Both the position numbers and the translations under genes were made by a program. 64,000 bases of DNA. It comes from Paracoccaceae bacterium. Its GTDB lineage: Bacteria; Pseudomonadota; Alphaproteobacteria; Rhodobacterales; Rhodobacteraceae. The notes under the pieces are model-generated. The model ran no database searches. It saw nothing but the letters and a program-made list of their open reading frames with translations, and had not been told where the DNA came from. The DNA lies in the NCBI GenBank assembly GCA_030697175.1, contig JAUYQR010000015.1, positions 124,001 through 188,000 on the forward strand, written 5' to 3'. Position 1 is the first letter of the stretch, and each line of letters begins with the position of its first letter. Positions 1 through 8,325 of this stretch are shown here, piece by piece.

Positions 1-162
1 CCCGATGATGCCAGCCCCGATGATGCCGGCCCCGGCGATGCCAGTCTCGAACAGGCAATCCGCGCCGCCATCGCGCGCAAACCCAATGGCCACGACTTCG
101 ACTACTCCCGCCAGAAGGTCGCGGGCCAGATCACCCGGCACATGAGCCACACCGGCGGCTGA
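1..162 (+). CDS. C-terminal fragment of an unidentified protein
   Basis: An open frame enters from the left edge and ends at a TGA at 160-162, giving 53 residues. The first part is a short Asp/Ala/Pro-rich linker in which a PDDA-type unit is repeated. It is followed by a basic helical tail ([19 protein letters not shown], then [13 protein letters not shown]). The tail could be a DNA-binding or regulatory C-terminus, but I do not recognise the family and no start is visible. The gene lies tail-to-tail with the next, minus-strand hydrolase, 10 bases away. Confidence 0.45.
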   Translation, partial: PDDASPDDAGPGDASLEQAIRAAIARKPNGHDFDYSRQKVAGQITRHMSHTGG

Positions 163-172
163 TCCGCCCCTC

Positions 173-1714
173 CTACCCCGCGCTCAGCATCGGGAACGTC
201 ACCCCCAATGCCCAGGCAAAGGCGAACCCCGCCATCACCGATCCCGGCAGCGGGTGCCGCGTGCGTCGCGTGATCCAGCCGCCAAGAAGGCCGAAGATCA
301 GGAAAAAGATCACCACGATGGGCAGGATGATCAGCAGAAAGAACAGCCGTTCCAGATCAAGCGCCACCGCAATCGCCAGCGACACCAGAAAGCACAGCTT
401 CAACAAGAGATCGGCCCCGCGCGCCGCGCCCGCCCCGCGCCCGGCCCAATCCAGTGTCCAGAAATAGGCAAACGTCCCCACCGCCAGCGCCGCAATGATG
501 ATGCCGCGCCCCGGCCCCGGCCAGAAGTTCGCAAGATACCTGTCCACCGGCAGAAACAGCGCAAGGGCCACAAACCCCGCCGCCGCCGCGCCCGCCAGCA
601 GCCCCCGCCCCGTCACCTCCGGCAACCTTGCACCCACCGCCCACAGCGCCAGCCCCGTCGCCGCCCCGTAGGCCAGAAAATGCACCGCCAGATAATCCGC
701 CACCAGCACCGGCAGAAACCCCGTCGGCACAAAGCGCAGCACCACCGGCACCGCCAGCATCGGCCCCAAGGCCACCAGCCACAGCCGCCGCCCGCGCAGT
801 CCCGCCCCCGCCGGATGCTCCGCCAGCCTTGGTAGCAGTCGCGCCAACGGCCATCCCAACGCCACCGCGCCAGCCAGCAGCAGCACGATCCATCCGCCCC
901 GGTCCGCCACCGCCGGCACCGCGCGGTCAACCCCGTAAACCCGGTCCAGCCAGCCCACCATCCCGGCCATCGTCACGGTGGAAAACAGCACGCTCGCATG
1001 TTCCACATGCGGCGCCACCGCCGCGCGCCGCCAGTTCCCCGGCGCGCCATAAGTCTCGCCCACCACGCCTTCCGGCGCCATCAGCCGCACCACCCGCAAG
1101 GCCTCCGCCGACAGCATCCCTTCCCATTCTCCCGTCACCACCAGCAGGTTCTTCGGCTCCGCCGCCGTCACCTCGGGCGAGAACATCGACACCGCCACCA
1201 CCGCATCGACCCAACGGTTCGCCTTGGCAAACCGCACGACAATGTCCGTCGCCATCGAATGGCCCAGCACGGCCACCCGCCCGTCCCCCAACGCCCGCGC
1301 CGCCGCGGCCACCCCCGCCAGTTCCCGCACCAGCGTCGTCGTCGCCCCCGCCACCTCGACCACCGACCCGCTCAGCGGCTCGGGGTTGCGCCCATGCCCC
1401 GCGCTGTCATAGGTCACCGCCACATACCCCGCCCGCGCCGCCGTCAGTGCAAACGACTGCATGATCTGCTGGCTGCCCGCAAACCCGTGCGAGATCACCA
1501 GCACCGGGCCCAGAGCCGCCTCGCCCCGGTAAACCCGCCCCGGCACATCCCCGAAACGCACCGCCTCGACCCGCACGCCCGCCGCAGCCCCCTCCAGCCG
1601 CCAGACCGCCAGCAGGATCGCCGCCACCGCCACCATCGCCACCAGAACCCGCATCACCACCTGCCTTCCGCCCGCATCGAACCACCCCGCCGCCGCGAAG
1701 TCCACGCCCGCCAT
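173..1714 (-). CDS. alpha/beta hydrolase fused to a polytopic membrane domain
   Basis: 513 residues. An N-terminal hydrophobic anchor (about residues 21-42) precedes an alpha/beta-hydrolase fold. That fold has the oxyanion stretch LVISHGFAGS near residue 95 and the nucleophile elbow GHSMA near residue 150, with Ser as the likely nucleophile. From about residue 275 to the end come roughly eight hydrophobic segments, so the hydrolase domain is tethered to an integral membrane domain. The substrate is unknown; a dienelactone-hydrolase-like or lipase-like esterase is plausible. Start choice is uncertain. ATG 1714 has AGGGGG only about 4 bases away, while the in-frame ATG at 1654 is preceded by GGAAGG with 9-base spacing and would begin directly at the anchor. 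The gene is divergent from the kinase gene at 1757. Confidence 0.75.
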   Translation of the reverse strand: MAGVDFAAAGWFDAGGRQVVMRVLVAMVAVAAILLAVWRLEGAAAGVRVEAVRFGDVPGRVYRGEAALGPVLVISHGFAGSQQIMQSFALTAARAGYVAVTYDSAGHGRNPEPLSGSVVEVAGATTTLVRELAGVAAAARALGDGRVAVLGHSMATDIVVRFAKANRWVDAVVAVSMFSPEVTAAEPKNLLVVTGEWEGMLSAEALRVVRLMAPEGVVGETYGAPGNWRRAAVAPHVEHASVLFSTVTMAGMVGWLDRVYGVDRAVPAVADRGGWIVLLLAGAVALGWPLARLLPRLAEHPAGAGLRGRRLWLVALGPMLAVPVVLRFVPTGFLPVLVADYLAVHFLAYGAATGLALWAVGARLPEVTGRGLLAGAAAAGFVALALFLPVDRYLANFWPGPGRGIIIAALAVGTFAYFWTLDWAGRGAGAARGADLLLKLCFLVSLAIAVALDLERLFFLLIILPIVVIFFLIFGLLGGWITRRTRHPLPGSVMAGFAFAWALGVTFPMLSAG

Positions 1715-1756
1715 TTCCCCCTAGCCGCGCCGCACAAAGCCGCTATCCTCGGCCCC

Positions 1757-2794
1757 ATGACCGGCCCCGCATCGCCCGACAGCCTCCTGACCCTGCCGCC
1801 ACCAGCGCTGCCTGAGGCCGAGCTTCTCACCCTCGTCCAGCGCCACTACGGCCTGACCGGCACGCTCACCCGCCTTACCTCTGAACGCGACCTCAACCAC
1901 CGCCTGACCACCGCCACCGGCGTCTGCACCGTCAAACTCACCAACCCCGCCGAACCGCCGGAAATGACCGCCTTCCAGACCGCCGCCCTCCAGCATGTCG
2001 CCGCCCGCGCACCCGCCCTCCCCGTCCCGCGCATCCTCGCTACGCTGAACGGCTCCGCCATCACCCCCACCCCGCACGGCGCCCTCCGCGTTCTCACCTG
2101 GCTTGACGGCATCCCCCTCCACGCCGCGCCGAAATCTCCCGCCCAGCGCCGCGCGGTGGGCCACGCCCTCGCCCGCCTCACCGCCGCGCTGACTGATTTC
2201 ACCCATCCCGCCGCCGACCACATCCTGCTGTGGGACATCAAGCAGACCCCGCGCATCGCCCCCCTCCTGGCCGCGATCACCGACCCCGCCCTGCGCGCCG
2301 AGGCCACCGCCTTCGTCACCCGCTTCACCACCGAAATCGCCCCCGAACTCGCTGCCCTGCCCTCCCAGATCGTGCACGCCGACTTCAACCCGCACAACCT
2401 CCTCACCGACGCCGCCGATCCCACGCGCATCACCGGCATCCTCGATTTCGGCGACATGGTCCGCACCCCCCGGATCTGCGACCTCGCCACCGCCGCCTCC
2501 TACCAGATCGACGCCAAGGCCCCGCTCGACAGCCTCGCCGATCTCCTGCACGGCTACACCGCCACCCTGCCCCTCACCGAACCCGAACTGAACCTCCTCT
2601 TCGACCTCGTCACCGCCCGCATGGTCACCACCCTCGCCATCACCTCATGGCGCGCCGCCCGCTACCCTGAAAACGCGCCCTACATCCTGCGCAACCAACC
2701 CTCTGCCATCGCGGGGCTCAATGCCTTCCGCAGCATAGGCCGCGACCGCGCCACCGCCCGCTTCCTCGCCGCGTCCGAAAGATCCCCCGCATGA
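1757..2794 (+). CDS. aminoglycoside-phosphotransferase-fold small-molecule kinase (hydroxylysine-kinase-like)
   Basis: 345 residues from ATG 1757; the frame is open further upstream, but that part is antisense to the hydrolase. The protein has the APH/choline-kinase fold. HADFNPHNLL near residue 210 is the catalytic loop (H-x-D-x4-N) and ILDFGDM near residue 230 supplies the Mg-binding Asp. It overlaps the next gene by ATGA (2791-2794), so the two are translationally coupled. The partner is an AGXT2L-type class-III PLP enzyme. In that family a kinase of this fold phosphorylates hydroxylysine or a similar amino alcohol and the PLP enzyme removes phosphate and ammonia. Substrate specificity (5-hydroxylysine, ethanolamine or other) is inference; the fold is certain. 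Confidence 0.8.
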   Translation: MTGPASPDSLLTLPPPALPEAELLTLVQRHYGLTGTLTRLTSERDLNHRLTTATGVCTVKLTNPAEPPEMTAFQTAALQHVAARAPALPVPRILATLNGSAITPTPHGALRVLTWLDGIPLHAAPKSPAQRRAVGHALARLTAALTDFTHPAADHILLWDIKQTPRIAPLLAAITDPALRAEATAFVTRFTTEIAPELAALPSQIVHADFNPHNLLTDAADPTRITGILDFGDMVRTPRICDLATAASYQIDAKAPLDSLADLLHGYTATLPLTEPELNLLFDLVTARMVTTLAITSWRAARYPENAPYILRNQPSAIAGLNAFRSIGRDRATARFLAASERSPA

Positions 2795-4107
2795 CCCGCC
2801 AGACCACCATGATCAACGGCTACACCCCCGGCAATGGCAGCCTCGCGCCCGAGGATCAGGCCCGCATCGCCCGCCGCGCCGCCCTCCTCGGCCCCGCCTA
2901 CCGCCTGTTCTATGAAACCCCCGTCCACCTCGTGCGGGGCGAAGGGGTCTGGCTTTACGACCGTGACGGCAACGCCTACCTCGACACCTACAACAACGTG
3001 GCCTCCGTCGGGCATTGCCACCCCCGCGTCGTGGCCGCGATGGCCGATCAGGCCGCCACGCTGGCCACCCACACCCGCTACCTGCACGACGCCGTCCTCG
3101 ATTATGCCGAACGCCTGCTGGCCCATTTCCCCGCACCCCTGACCCACGTCATGTTCACCTGCACCGGGTCCGAGGCGAACGACCTCGCGCTCCGCATCGC
3201 CCGGGCGAAAACCGGCGGCACCGGCATCGTCGTCACCGACAACGCCTATCACGGCGTCACCCTCGCCACCGCCGAGATGTCGATGTCGATCGGCCCCGCC
3301 GTCGCTCCCGGCCCGACCGTGTTCCCGATCCTCGCCCCCACCGCCGCCAACTACCCCGGCGATCTGGGGCTTGGCTTCGCCGCAGCCGTCACCGCAGCGT
3401 GCGAACGGATGGCCGCCCAAGGCATCAAGCCCTGCGCCCTGATCGTCGACACGATCTTCTCCTCCGACGCCGTGCTTCCCGGTCCCGCCGGGTTCCTCGG
3501 GCCCGCCGCCGCCGCGATCCGCGCCGCGGGTGGGCTTTTCATCGCCGATGAGGTGCAACCCGGCTTTGGCCGCACCGGCAGCCAGATGTGGGGCTTCCAA
3601 CGGCATGGCCTCATCCCAGACATGGTGTCCTTGGGCAAGCCGATGGGCAACGGCTACCCGATGGCCGGCCTTGTCGTGCAGCCTGAAATCGTCGCCGATT
3701 TCGGCGCAAAGTCACGCTATTTCAACACCTTCGGCGGCAATGCCGTGGCAGCTTCGGTCGGCATGGCAGTCCTGAACGTGATCCGCGACGAAGGCTTGCA
3801 GGCCAACGCGCTGCACACCGGCCGCGCCTTCCACGACGGCCTCAAGGCGCTCGCCGCCCGCCACCCCTGTCTCGGGGACGTGCGAAGCGCCGGCCTGTTC
3901 CTTGGTCAGGACATCATCGACGCGACCGGCGCCCCCGACCCCACAACCGCCGCCCGCATCGTCAACGCCCTGCGCGAAGCCCGCGTCCTCATCAGCGCCA
4001 CCGGCCCGCGCGGCCACATCCTGAAAATCCGCCCCCCGATGGTCTTCACCTCCGACCACGTCGCCATCTTTCTCGACCGGCTGGAAACGGTGCTGCAGCG
4101 CCTTTAG
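2791..4107 (+). CDS. class-III PLP-dependent aminotransferase / phospho-lyase (AGXT2L-like)
   Basis: 438 residues, full family length. The fold-type I class-III signature is clear: the cofactor-binding ADEVQPGFGRTG is followed by the Schiff-base lysine in MVSLGKPMGNGYPM. The GKPMGNG form is typical of the ethanolamine-phosphate and 5-phosphohydroxylysine phospho-lyase branch rather than of omega-amino-acid transaminases. That branch catalyses beta-elimination of phosphate and ammonia to give an aldehyde. ATGA overlap with the upstream kinase supports a two-step kinase/lyase pathway. An ordinary omega-transaminase role cannot be excluded from sequence alone. Confidence 0.82.
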   Translation: MTRQTTMINGYTPGNGSLAPEDQARIARRAALLGPAYRLFYETPVHLVRGEGVWLYDRDGNAYLDTYNNVASVGHCHPRVVAAMADQAATLATHTRYLHDAVLDYAERLLAHFPAPLTHVMFTCTGSEANDLALRIARAKTGGTGIVVTDNAYHGVTLATAEMSMSIGPAVAPGPTVFPILAPTAANYPGDLGLGFAAAVTAACERMAAQGIKPCALIVDTIFSSDAVLPGPAGFLGPAAAAIRAAGGLFIADEVQPGFGRTGSQMWGFQRHGLIPDMVSLGKPMGNGYPMAGLVVQPEIVADFGAKSRYFNTFGGNAVAASVGMAVLNVIRDEGLQANALHTGRAFHDGLKALAARHPCLGDVRSAGLFLGQDIIDATGAPDPTTAARIVNALREARVLISATGPRGHILKIRPPMVFTSDHVAIFLDRLETVLQRL

Positions 4108-4154
4108 CCCGAAGCACCACAGAGCGTCGCGCCCTCCCGCGGGAAGGGAGGGCC

Positions 4155-4195
4155 ATGCCATTGGTTTCTCCAACCAATGGCGCAACCAATGGCAT
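4155..4195. repeat. intergenic hairpin with two alternative right arms
   Basis: The left arm ATGCCATTGGTT (4155-4166) is followed by AACCAATGGC at 4172-4181 and again at 4184-4193. The inner copy gives a perfect 10-bp stem with a 5-base loop; the outer copy (to 4195) gives a perfect 12-bp stem. It lies between the convergent ends of the aminotransferase and the NTF2-like gene and probably acts as a two-way transcript end, although there is no strong T-run. Confidence 0.6.
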
Positions 4196-4243
4196 ACCCG
4201 GCGGGCTTGCGCCCTCGATTCCGGTCAAGAAGAGGCCTGCACG

Positions 4244-4645
4244 CTACCCTTTCGGCAATCCCCGTCCGCCATGCACATGATACGCCTTCGTCACGATCTG
4301 CCAGCGGCCCGAGGCATCCGGGCGGTCCTTCACCATCACCAGATAATCGGTGAAATCCGTCCCGAAACAGGTGTCGGTCAGCTTGGCCACCGCAACTGTC
4401 CCGGTCACCTCGATCGACAGCAACTCCGCCACATAAGGCGTGCCCTCCGGCTCCGTCGCCTCGTTACGGATCCAGTCGATGAACTCCTCCAGCGGATAGA
4501 ATTCGTAGACGTCGCCAAAATGCCCGACCTGCAGCGCACCCGGATGAAACGCCCGCCTCAGCTTGGCCTCGTCACCCCAACACATGCCCTCAAGGTAATC
4601 CACGACAACCTGCCGAACGGCATCATGCTCCGCGCTTCCACGCAT
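4244..4645 (-). CDS. NTF2-like (putative lumazine-binding/SnoaL-type) protein
   Basis: 133 residues with the NTF2-like cone fold pattern: an N-terminal helix pair (VVVDYLEGMCWGD), the FHPGALQVGHFG segment, then alternating strands ending in W-Q-I-V-TKAYHVH. It most resembles the 'putative lumazine-binding' branch. Such proteins are small ligand-binding or enzymatic domains. No partner gene indicates its ligand. It stands alone on the minus strand between the kinase/phospho-lyase pair and phoB. Confidence 0.7.
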   Translation of the reverse strand: MRGSAEHDAVRQVVVDYLEGMCWGDEAKLRRAFHPGALQVGHFGDVYEFYPLEEFIDWIRNEATEPEGTPYVAELLSIEVTGTVAVAKLTDTCFGTDFTDYLVMVKDRPDASGRWQIVTKAYHVHGGRGLPKG

Positions 4646-4750
4646 CTGCCCCTCCTCACGATGAAATCATGCGAGCACAGTAGCACTGGCGCGAGCAGTC
4701 GTTAAGAAAGTCTGAATCGGCCTCGCAACCCGTTGTTTTTATTGACGTCC

Positions 4751-4772
4751 AAAAATGTCCCACCGTGGGACA
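4751..4772 (-). terminator. phoB terminator built on a repeated 17-bp palindrome
   Basis: On the minus strand, directly after the phoB stop, TGTCCCACGGTGGGACA (4772-4756) can form a six-base-pair stem and is followed by TTTTT. This is the form of an intrinsic terminator. The same 17-bp palindrome recurs at 20630-20646 and 44171-44187. Confidence 0.65.
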
Positions 4773-5462
4773 CTACCCCAGGGCATACCCCGCACCACGA
4801 ACCGTCCGCACCGGATCCTCGCCCCCGAACTGCATCAGGGATTTCCGCAGGCGCCCGACATGAACATCCACGGTCCGGGTATCGACATAGATATCCCGCC
4901 CCCAGACCAGATCGAGAAGCTGGTCCCGGCTGAACACCCGCCCCGGCCGCTCCATCAGCGTGACCAACAGCTTGAACTCGGTCGGCCCCAGCTTCAGCAC
5001 CTTATCCGCCCGGTAGACCCGGTGGCTTTCCGTATCCAGCCGGATATCCCCGTGCTGCAACACCACCCCCGCCGTCGAAGGCCGCACCCGCCGCAACTGC
5101 GCCCTTGCCCTGGCCATCAACTCCAGCACCGAATAGGGCTTGATCACATAGTCATCCGCCCCCGTCTCCAGCCCCCGGATGCGGTCCACCTCCTCGGCCC
5201 GCGCCGACAGCATGATGATCGGGATCAACCGCGTGACGGGGCTGAGTTTCAGGCGGCGGCACACCTCGATCCCCGACAGCTTCGGCATCATCCAGTCGAG
5301 GATGATGATATCCGGCGCCGCCTCGTCGACCAGCATCATGGCGTCCTCGCCATTGTCGGCCTGCGTCACGTCAAAGCCCTCGGCTTCAAGGTTGTAGGCG
5401 AGGACAGCCCGCTGCGCGGGTTCATCCTCGACCAGAAGCACGGTTGGCTGCGCCATCGTCAT
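4773..5462 (-). CDS. phoB: phosphate regulon response regulator PhoB
   Basis: 229 residues. The receiver domain has acidic pocket residues E12/D13, phospho-acceptor D56 (ILDWMMP), Ser86 and Lys108 (VIKPYS). The C-terminal OmpR/PhoB winged helix (from about 130) has the recognition-helix region TRTVDVHVGRLRKSL. When phosphorylated it binds PHO boxes and activates phosphate-starvation genes. It is the last gene of the pst operon and overlaps phoU by four bases (5459-5462). Its usual histidine kinase gene phoR is not in the window. Confidence 0.95.
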   Translation of the reverse strand: MTMAQPTVLLVEDEPAQRAVLAYNLEAEGFDVTQADNGEDAMMLVDEAAPDIIILDWMMPKLSGIEVCRRLKLSPVTRLIPIIMLSARAEEVDRIRGLETGADDYVIKPYSVLELMARARAQLRRVRPSTAGVVLQHGDIRLDTESHRVYRADKVLKLGPTEFKLLVTLMERPGRVFSRDQLLDLVWGRDIYVDTRTVDVHVGRLRKSLMQFGGEDPVRTVRGAGYALG

Positions 5463-6160
5463 CCCCTCGCGCTGGTGGTGTCGAACTTCGGCCGCTCTTC
5501 GCCGGGCAGGCTGCCGGTCACAAGATAGATGACCTGTTCAGCGACCGAGGTGGCATGGTCGCCCACCCGTTCGATATTCTTGGCAATGAAGTGCAGATGC
5601 ATGCACGGCCCGATGTTGCGCGGGTCTTCCATCATGTGGGTCAGGAACTCGCGGAAGATAGAGTTGTACATCTGGTCGATGTCCCGGTCGCGCTGGCGCA
5701 CATCTTCGGCCAGCTTCACGTCGCGCCGGATATAAGCGTCCAGCGCGTCGTTCAACATCTGAACCACCGCTTTCGCCAGCCGCCGGATCGACCCGGACGC
5801 TCCCATCACCTGCGGCATCTGGCTCAGGACAGCCGTCCGTTTGGCAAGATTCTTGGCGTAATCTCCCGCCCGTTCCAGCGCGGCGGCAATCTTCATCACG
5901 GTCAGCACGGTACGCAAGTCGCCCGCAGCCGGCGCCCGAAGTGCAATCAGCCGTGCGCATTCGATATTGATCTGGTCTTCCAATGCGTCGATCGCCTTGT
6001 CGCCGGCCCTGACCCGGCTGGCCATCTCTTCGTCGCGCGCGTCCAACGCCTCGGCGGCCTCGAGAAGTGCTGTTTCGACAAGTCCGCCCATCCGCATGAC
6101 AAGGGCCTGCACGGCCTCGAGGTCGCGATCGAAGGCGGAAAGGATGTGAGTGCTGTTCAT
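5459..6160 (-). CDS. phoU: phosphate signalling accessory protein PhoU
   Basis: 233 residues, all-helical, with two PhoU repeats carrying the E/DxxxD metal-binding pattern (for example RVGDHATSVAEQVIY near the C-terminus and AGDYAKNLAKR mid-protein). It links Pst transporter activity to PhoR/PhoB signalling and limits phosphate uptake. It sits 8 bases after pstB and overlaps phoB by ATGA. Confidence 0.95.
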   Translation of the reverse strand: MNSTHILSAFDRDLEAVQALVMRMGGLVETALLEAAEALDARDEEMASRVRAGDKAIDALEDQINIECARLIALRAPAAGDLRTVLTVMKIAAALERAGDYAKNLAKRTAVLSQMPQVMGASGSIRRLAKAVVQMLNDALDAYIRRDVKLAEDVRQRDRDIDQMYNSIFREFLTHMMEDPRNIGPCMHLHFIAKNIERVGDHATSVAEQVIYLVTGSLPGEERPKFDTTSARG

Positions 6161-6168
6161 GGCGTTTC

Positions 6169-6966
6169 CTATCCGATCCGGCCGGTGATGTAGGCTTCGG
6201 TGCGTGGGTCCTGCGGGGTGGTGAAAACTTGTCCCGTCTCGCCATATTCAACGAGGTTGCCGAGGTGGAAGAATGCCGTCTTCTGGCTGACCCGGGCCGC
6301 CTGCTGCATGGAATGGGTGACGATCACCACCGAGAAGCTGGCGCGCAATTCGTCGATCAACTCCTCGACCTGTGCCGTCGCAATCGGGTCCAGCGCGGAG
6401 CAGGGTTCGTCCATCAGCAAGACTTCCGGGGATGTGGCAATGGCGCGCGCGATGCACAAGCGTTGCTGTTGGCCGCCCGAAAGCCCGGTGCCGGGCGAGG
6501 CGAGCCGGTCCTTCGCCTCGTTCCACAGGGCGGCTTTGCGCAGCGAGGTTTCCACGATCTCATCCAGCTCGGCCTTGGTGCGCGCCAGCCCGTGGATTTT
6601 CGGGCCATAAGCCACGTTGTCGTAGATGGATTTCGGGAACGGGTTGGGTTTCTGGAACACCATCCCCACCCGCGCCCTCAGCCGAACCGGATCGACGCGC
6701 GGATCGTAGATGTTCTCGCCGTCGAGCGTGATCGACCCGTCCACCCGGCACGAGGGGATCGTGTCGTTCATCCGGTTCAGGCACCGCAGGAAGGTCGACT
6801 TGCCGCAACCCGACGGGCCGATGAACGCGGTCACCGTGTTTTCCAGGATCTCGACATCTACGTCCTTCAGGGCGTGCGTCGCGCCATAGTGGACCTGCAC
6901 CCCTTTGGCGCTGATCTTCGAGGCCTTTGTATTCACTGTCCGCTCCACGATGCGCATGTCGTCCAT
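6169..6966 (-). CDS. pstB: phosphate ABC transporter ATPase PstB
   Basis: 265 residues. Walker [10 protein letters not shown] (50-58), Q-loop FQKPNPFP (about 104-111), signature LSGGQQQR (162-169) and Walker B LLMDEP (183-188). CSALDP follows Walker B, as is usual in PstB. It powers high-affinity phosphate import with PstS, PstC and PstA. Twelve bases separate it from pstA and eight from phoU, so it belongs to one transcript. A second in-frame ATG at 6957 could also serve as the start. Confidence 0.96.
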   Translation of the reverse strand: MDDMRIVERTVNTKASKISAKGVQVHYGATHALKDVDVEILENTVTAFIGPSGCGKSTFLRCLNRMNDTIPSCRVDGSITLDGENIYDPRVDPVRLRARVGMVFQKPNPFPKSIYDNVAYGPKIHGLARTKAELDEIVETSLRKAALWNEAKDRLASPGTGLSGGQQQRLCIARAIATSPEVLLMDEPCSALDPIATAQVEELIDELRASFSVVIVTHSMQQAARVSQKTAFFHLGNLVEYGETGQVFTTPQDPRTEAYITGRIG

Positions 6967-6978
6967 GTCTGTCCTACC

Positions 6979-8325
6979 TTACCAACGGCGTTCGAATTTG
7001 CGACGCAGGATGATTGCCGCGACGTTCATCACGACGAGGAATGCCAAAAGCACGATGATCGCCCCGGAGGAGCGTTCGATGAAAGCGGGGTCGGCGCGCT
7101 GCGCCCAGCCGTAGACCTGCACCGGCAGCGCGGTTGCGGGGTCAAGAAAGCCTTCGACCGGGGCCGAGGGGTAGTTGTCGACGAAGGCCACCATCCCGAT
7201 AAGCAGCAAGGGCGCGGTTTCGCCCAGCGCGGTGGCCAGGCCAAGGATCGTGCCGGTCAGGATGCCGGGCGCGGCCAGCGGAAGCACGTGGTGAACCACC
7301 ATCTGCATCTTCGACGCGCCGACCCCCAGCGCCGCATCGCGAATTGAGGGCGGCACCGCCCGGATCGAGGCGCGGGTGGCGATGATGATGGTGGGCAGCA
7401 CCATCAGGCTGATGACCAGCGCGCCGACAAGGGTGGACGATTGCGGAAAGCCCATGAAGTTGATGAAGATCGCCAGACCAAGGATGCCGTAGACGATGGA
7501 CGGGACGGCAGCGAGGTTCGAGATGTTCACCTCGATCAGATCGGTCCAGCGGTTCTTTGGTGCGAACTCTTCAAGGTAGATCGACGCCGCCACCCCCACC
7601 GGCACGCACATCACCGCCACGAGGATCATCAGATAAAGCGACCCAAGGATCGCCACGCCGAGCCCAGCCGCTTCGGGGCGCTGGTCGGAGGCATCGGGAT
7701 TGGTGAAGAAATCCCAGTTCCACTGCGACGACAGGATACCTGCGTCGATCAGTCGATCGGCGAACTGCAATTGTTCGGGCGAGATCTGACCATCGCGTTC
7801 GGCTGTTTGCATCGTGACGCGGCCCTTGAGGTAGCCGTCGATGCGCCCCGCAGCCAGCATCTTCGCGGTGATCGTTGTGTCCAAGACGGCGGGGTTCGCC
7901 AGGACCATCGCCCGCAGATCGCCCGCCGCATCCTTCGAGATCAGGGCGTTCACATCCTTATTCGACAGCTCGCCGGTGTCGATACCCTTGGCCGCCAGCT
8001 CTGCCTCGAACGCGCGGGTCAGGAGTTTGTTGTAACCGACCGTGGTAACCTTGACCATTTCGTCGCGGTTACCGTTCCCCATGGGATCCAGAAGGTCCGA
8101 CGACAGGGTGACCGGAAAGGTCAGCTTGGCCTGGTAGAAAGCTGACACTCCGTCCGAAAAGATCGTCCACAGCATGATGGCCAGCGTCGCAAGGCTGACG
8201 GCAATGGCGGACAGGCCATACAGCCGAAACCGGGTTTCCGCGGCCTTGCGCCGCTTCATCCGCGCATCATCGGCCAGAAGCGAGGCGCGGTGCGGGCGGG
8301 CGGTGGGAACTGCGGCGTCGGTCAT
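6979..8325 (-). CDS. pstA: phosphate ABC transporter permease PstA (long form)
   Basis: 448 residues, about 150 longer than enterobacterial PstA. An N-terminal hydrophobic segment and a periplasmic insert (about residues 60-215) precede the six-TM permease core. The coupling motif DAALGVGASKMQMVVHHVLP lies near residue 345. The N-terminal extension is the DUF3333-type region common in alphaproteobacteria. It overlaps pstC by four bases (8322-8325). Confidence 0.93.
   Translation of the reverse strand: MTDAAVPTARPHRASLLADDARMKRRKAAETRFRLYGLSAIAVSLATLAIMLWTIFSDGVSAFYQAKLTFPVTLSSDLLDPMGNGNRDEMVKVTTVGYNKLLTRAFEAELAAKGIDTGELSNKDVNALISKDAAGDLRAMVLANPAVLDTTITAKMLAAGRIDGYLKGRVTMQTAERDGQISPEQLQFADRLIDAGILSSQWNWDFFTNPDASDQRPEAAGLGVAILGSLYLMILVAVMCVPVGVAASIYLEEFAPKNRWTDLIEVNISNLAAVPSIVYGILGLAIFINFMGFPQSSTLVGALVISLMVLPTIIIATRASIRAVPPSIRDAALGVGASKMQMVVHHVLPLAAPGILTGTILGLATALGETAPLLLIGMVAFVDNYPSAPVEGFLDPATALPVQVYGWAQRADPAFIERSSGAIIVLLAFLVVMNVAAIILRRKFERRW

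Noticed and set aside
1-162. Assignment of the left-edge fragment to RecX
   Set aside because: The basic helical tail is superficially similar, but the RecX repeat signatures are absent in the visible 53 residues.
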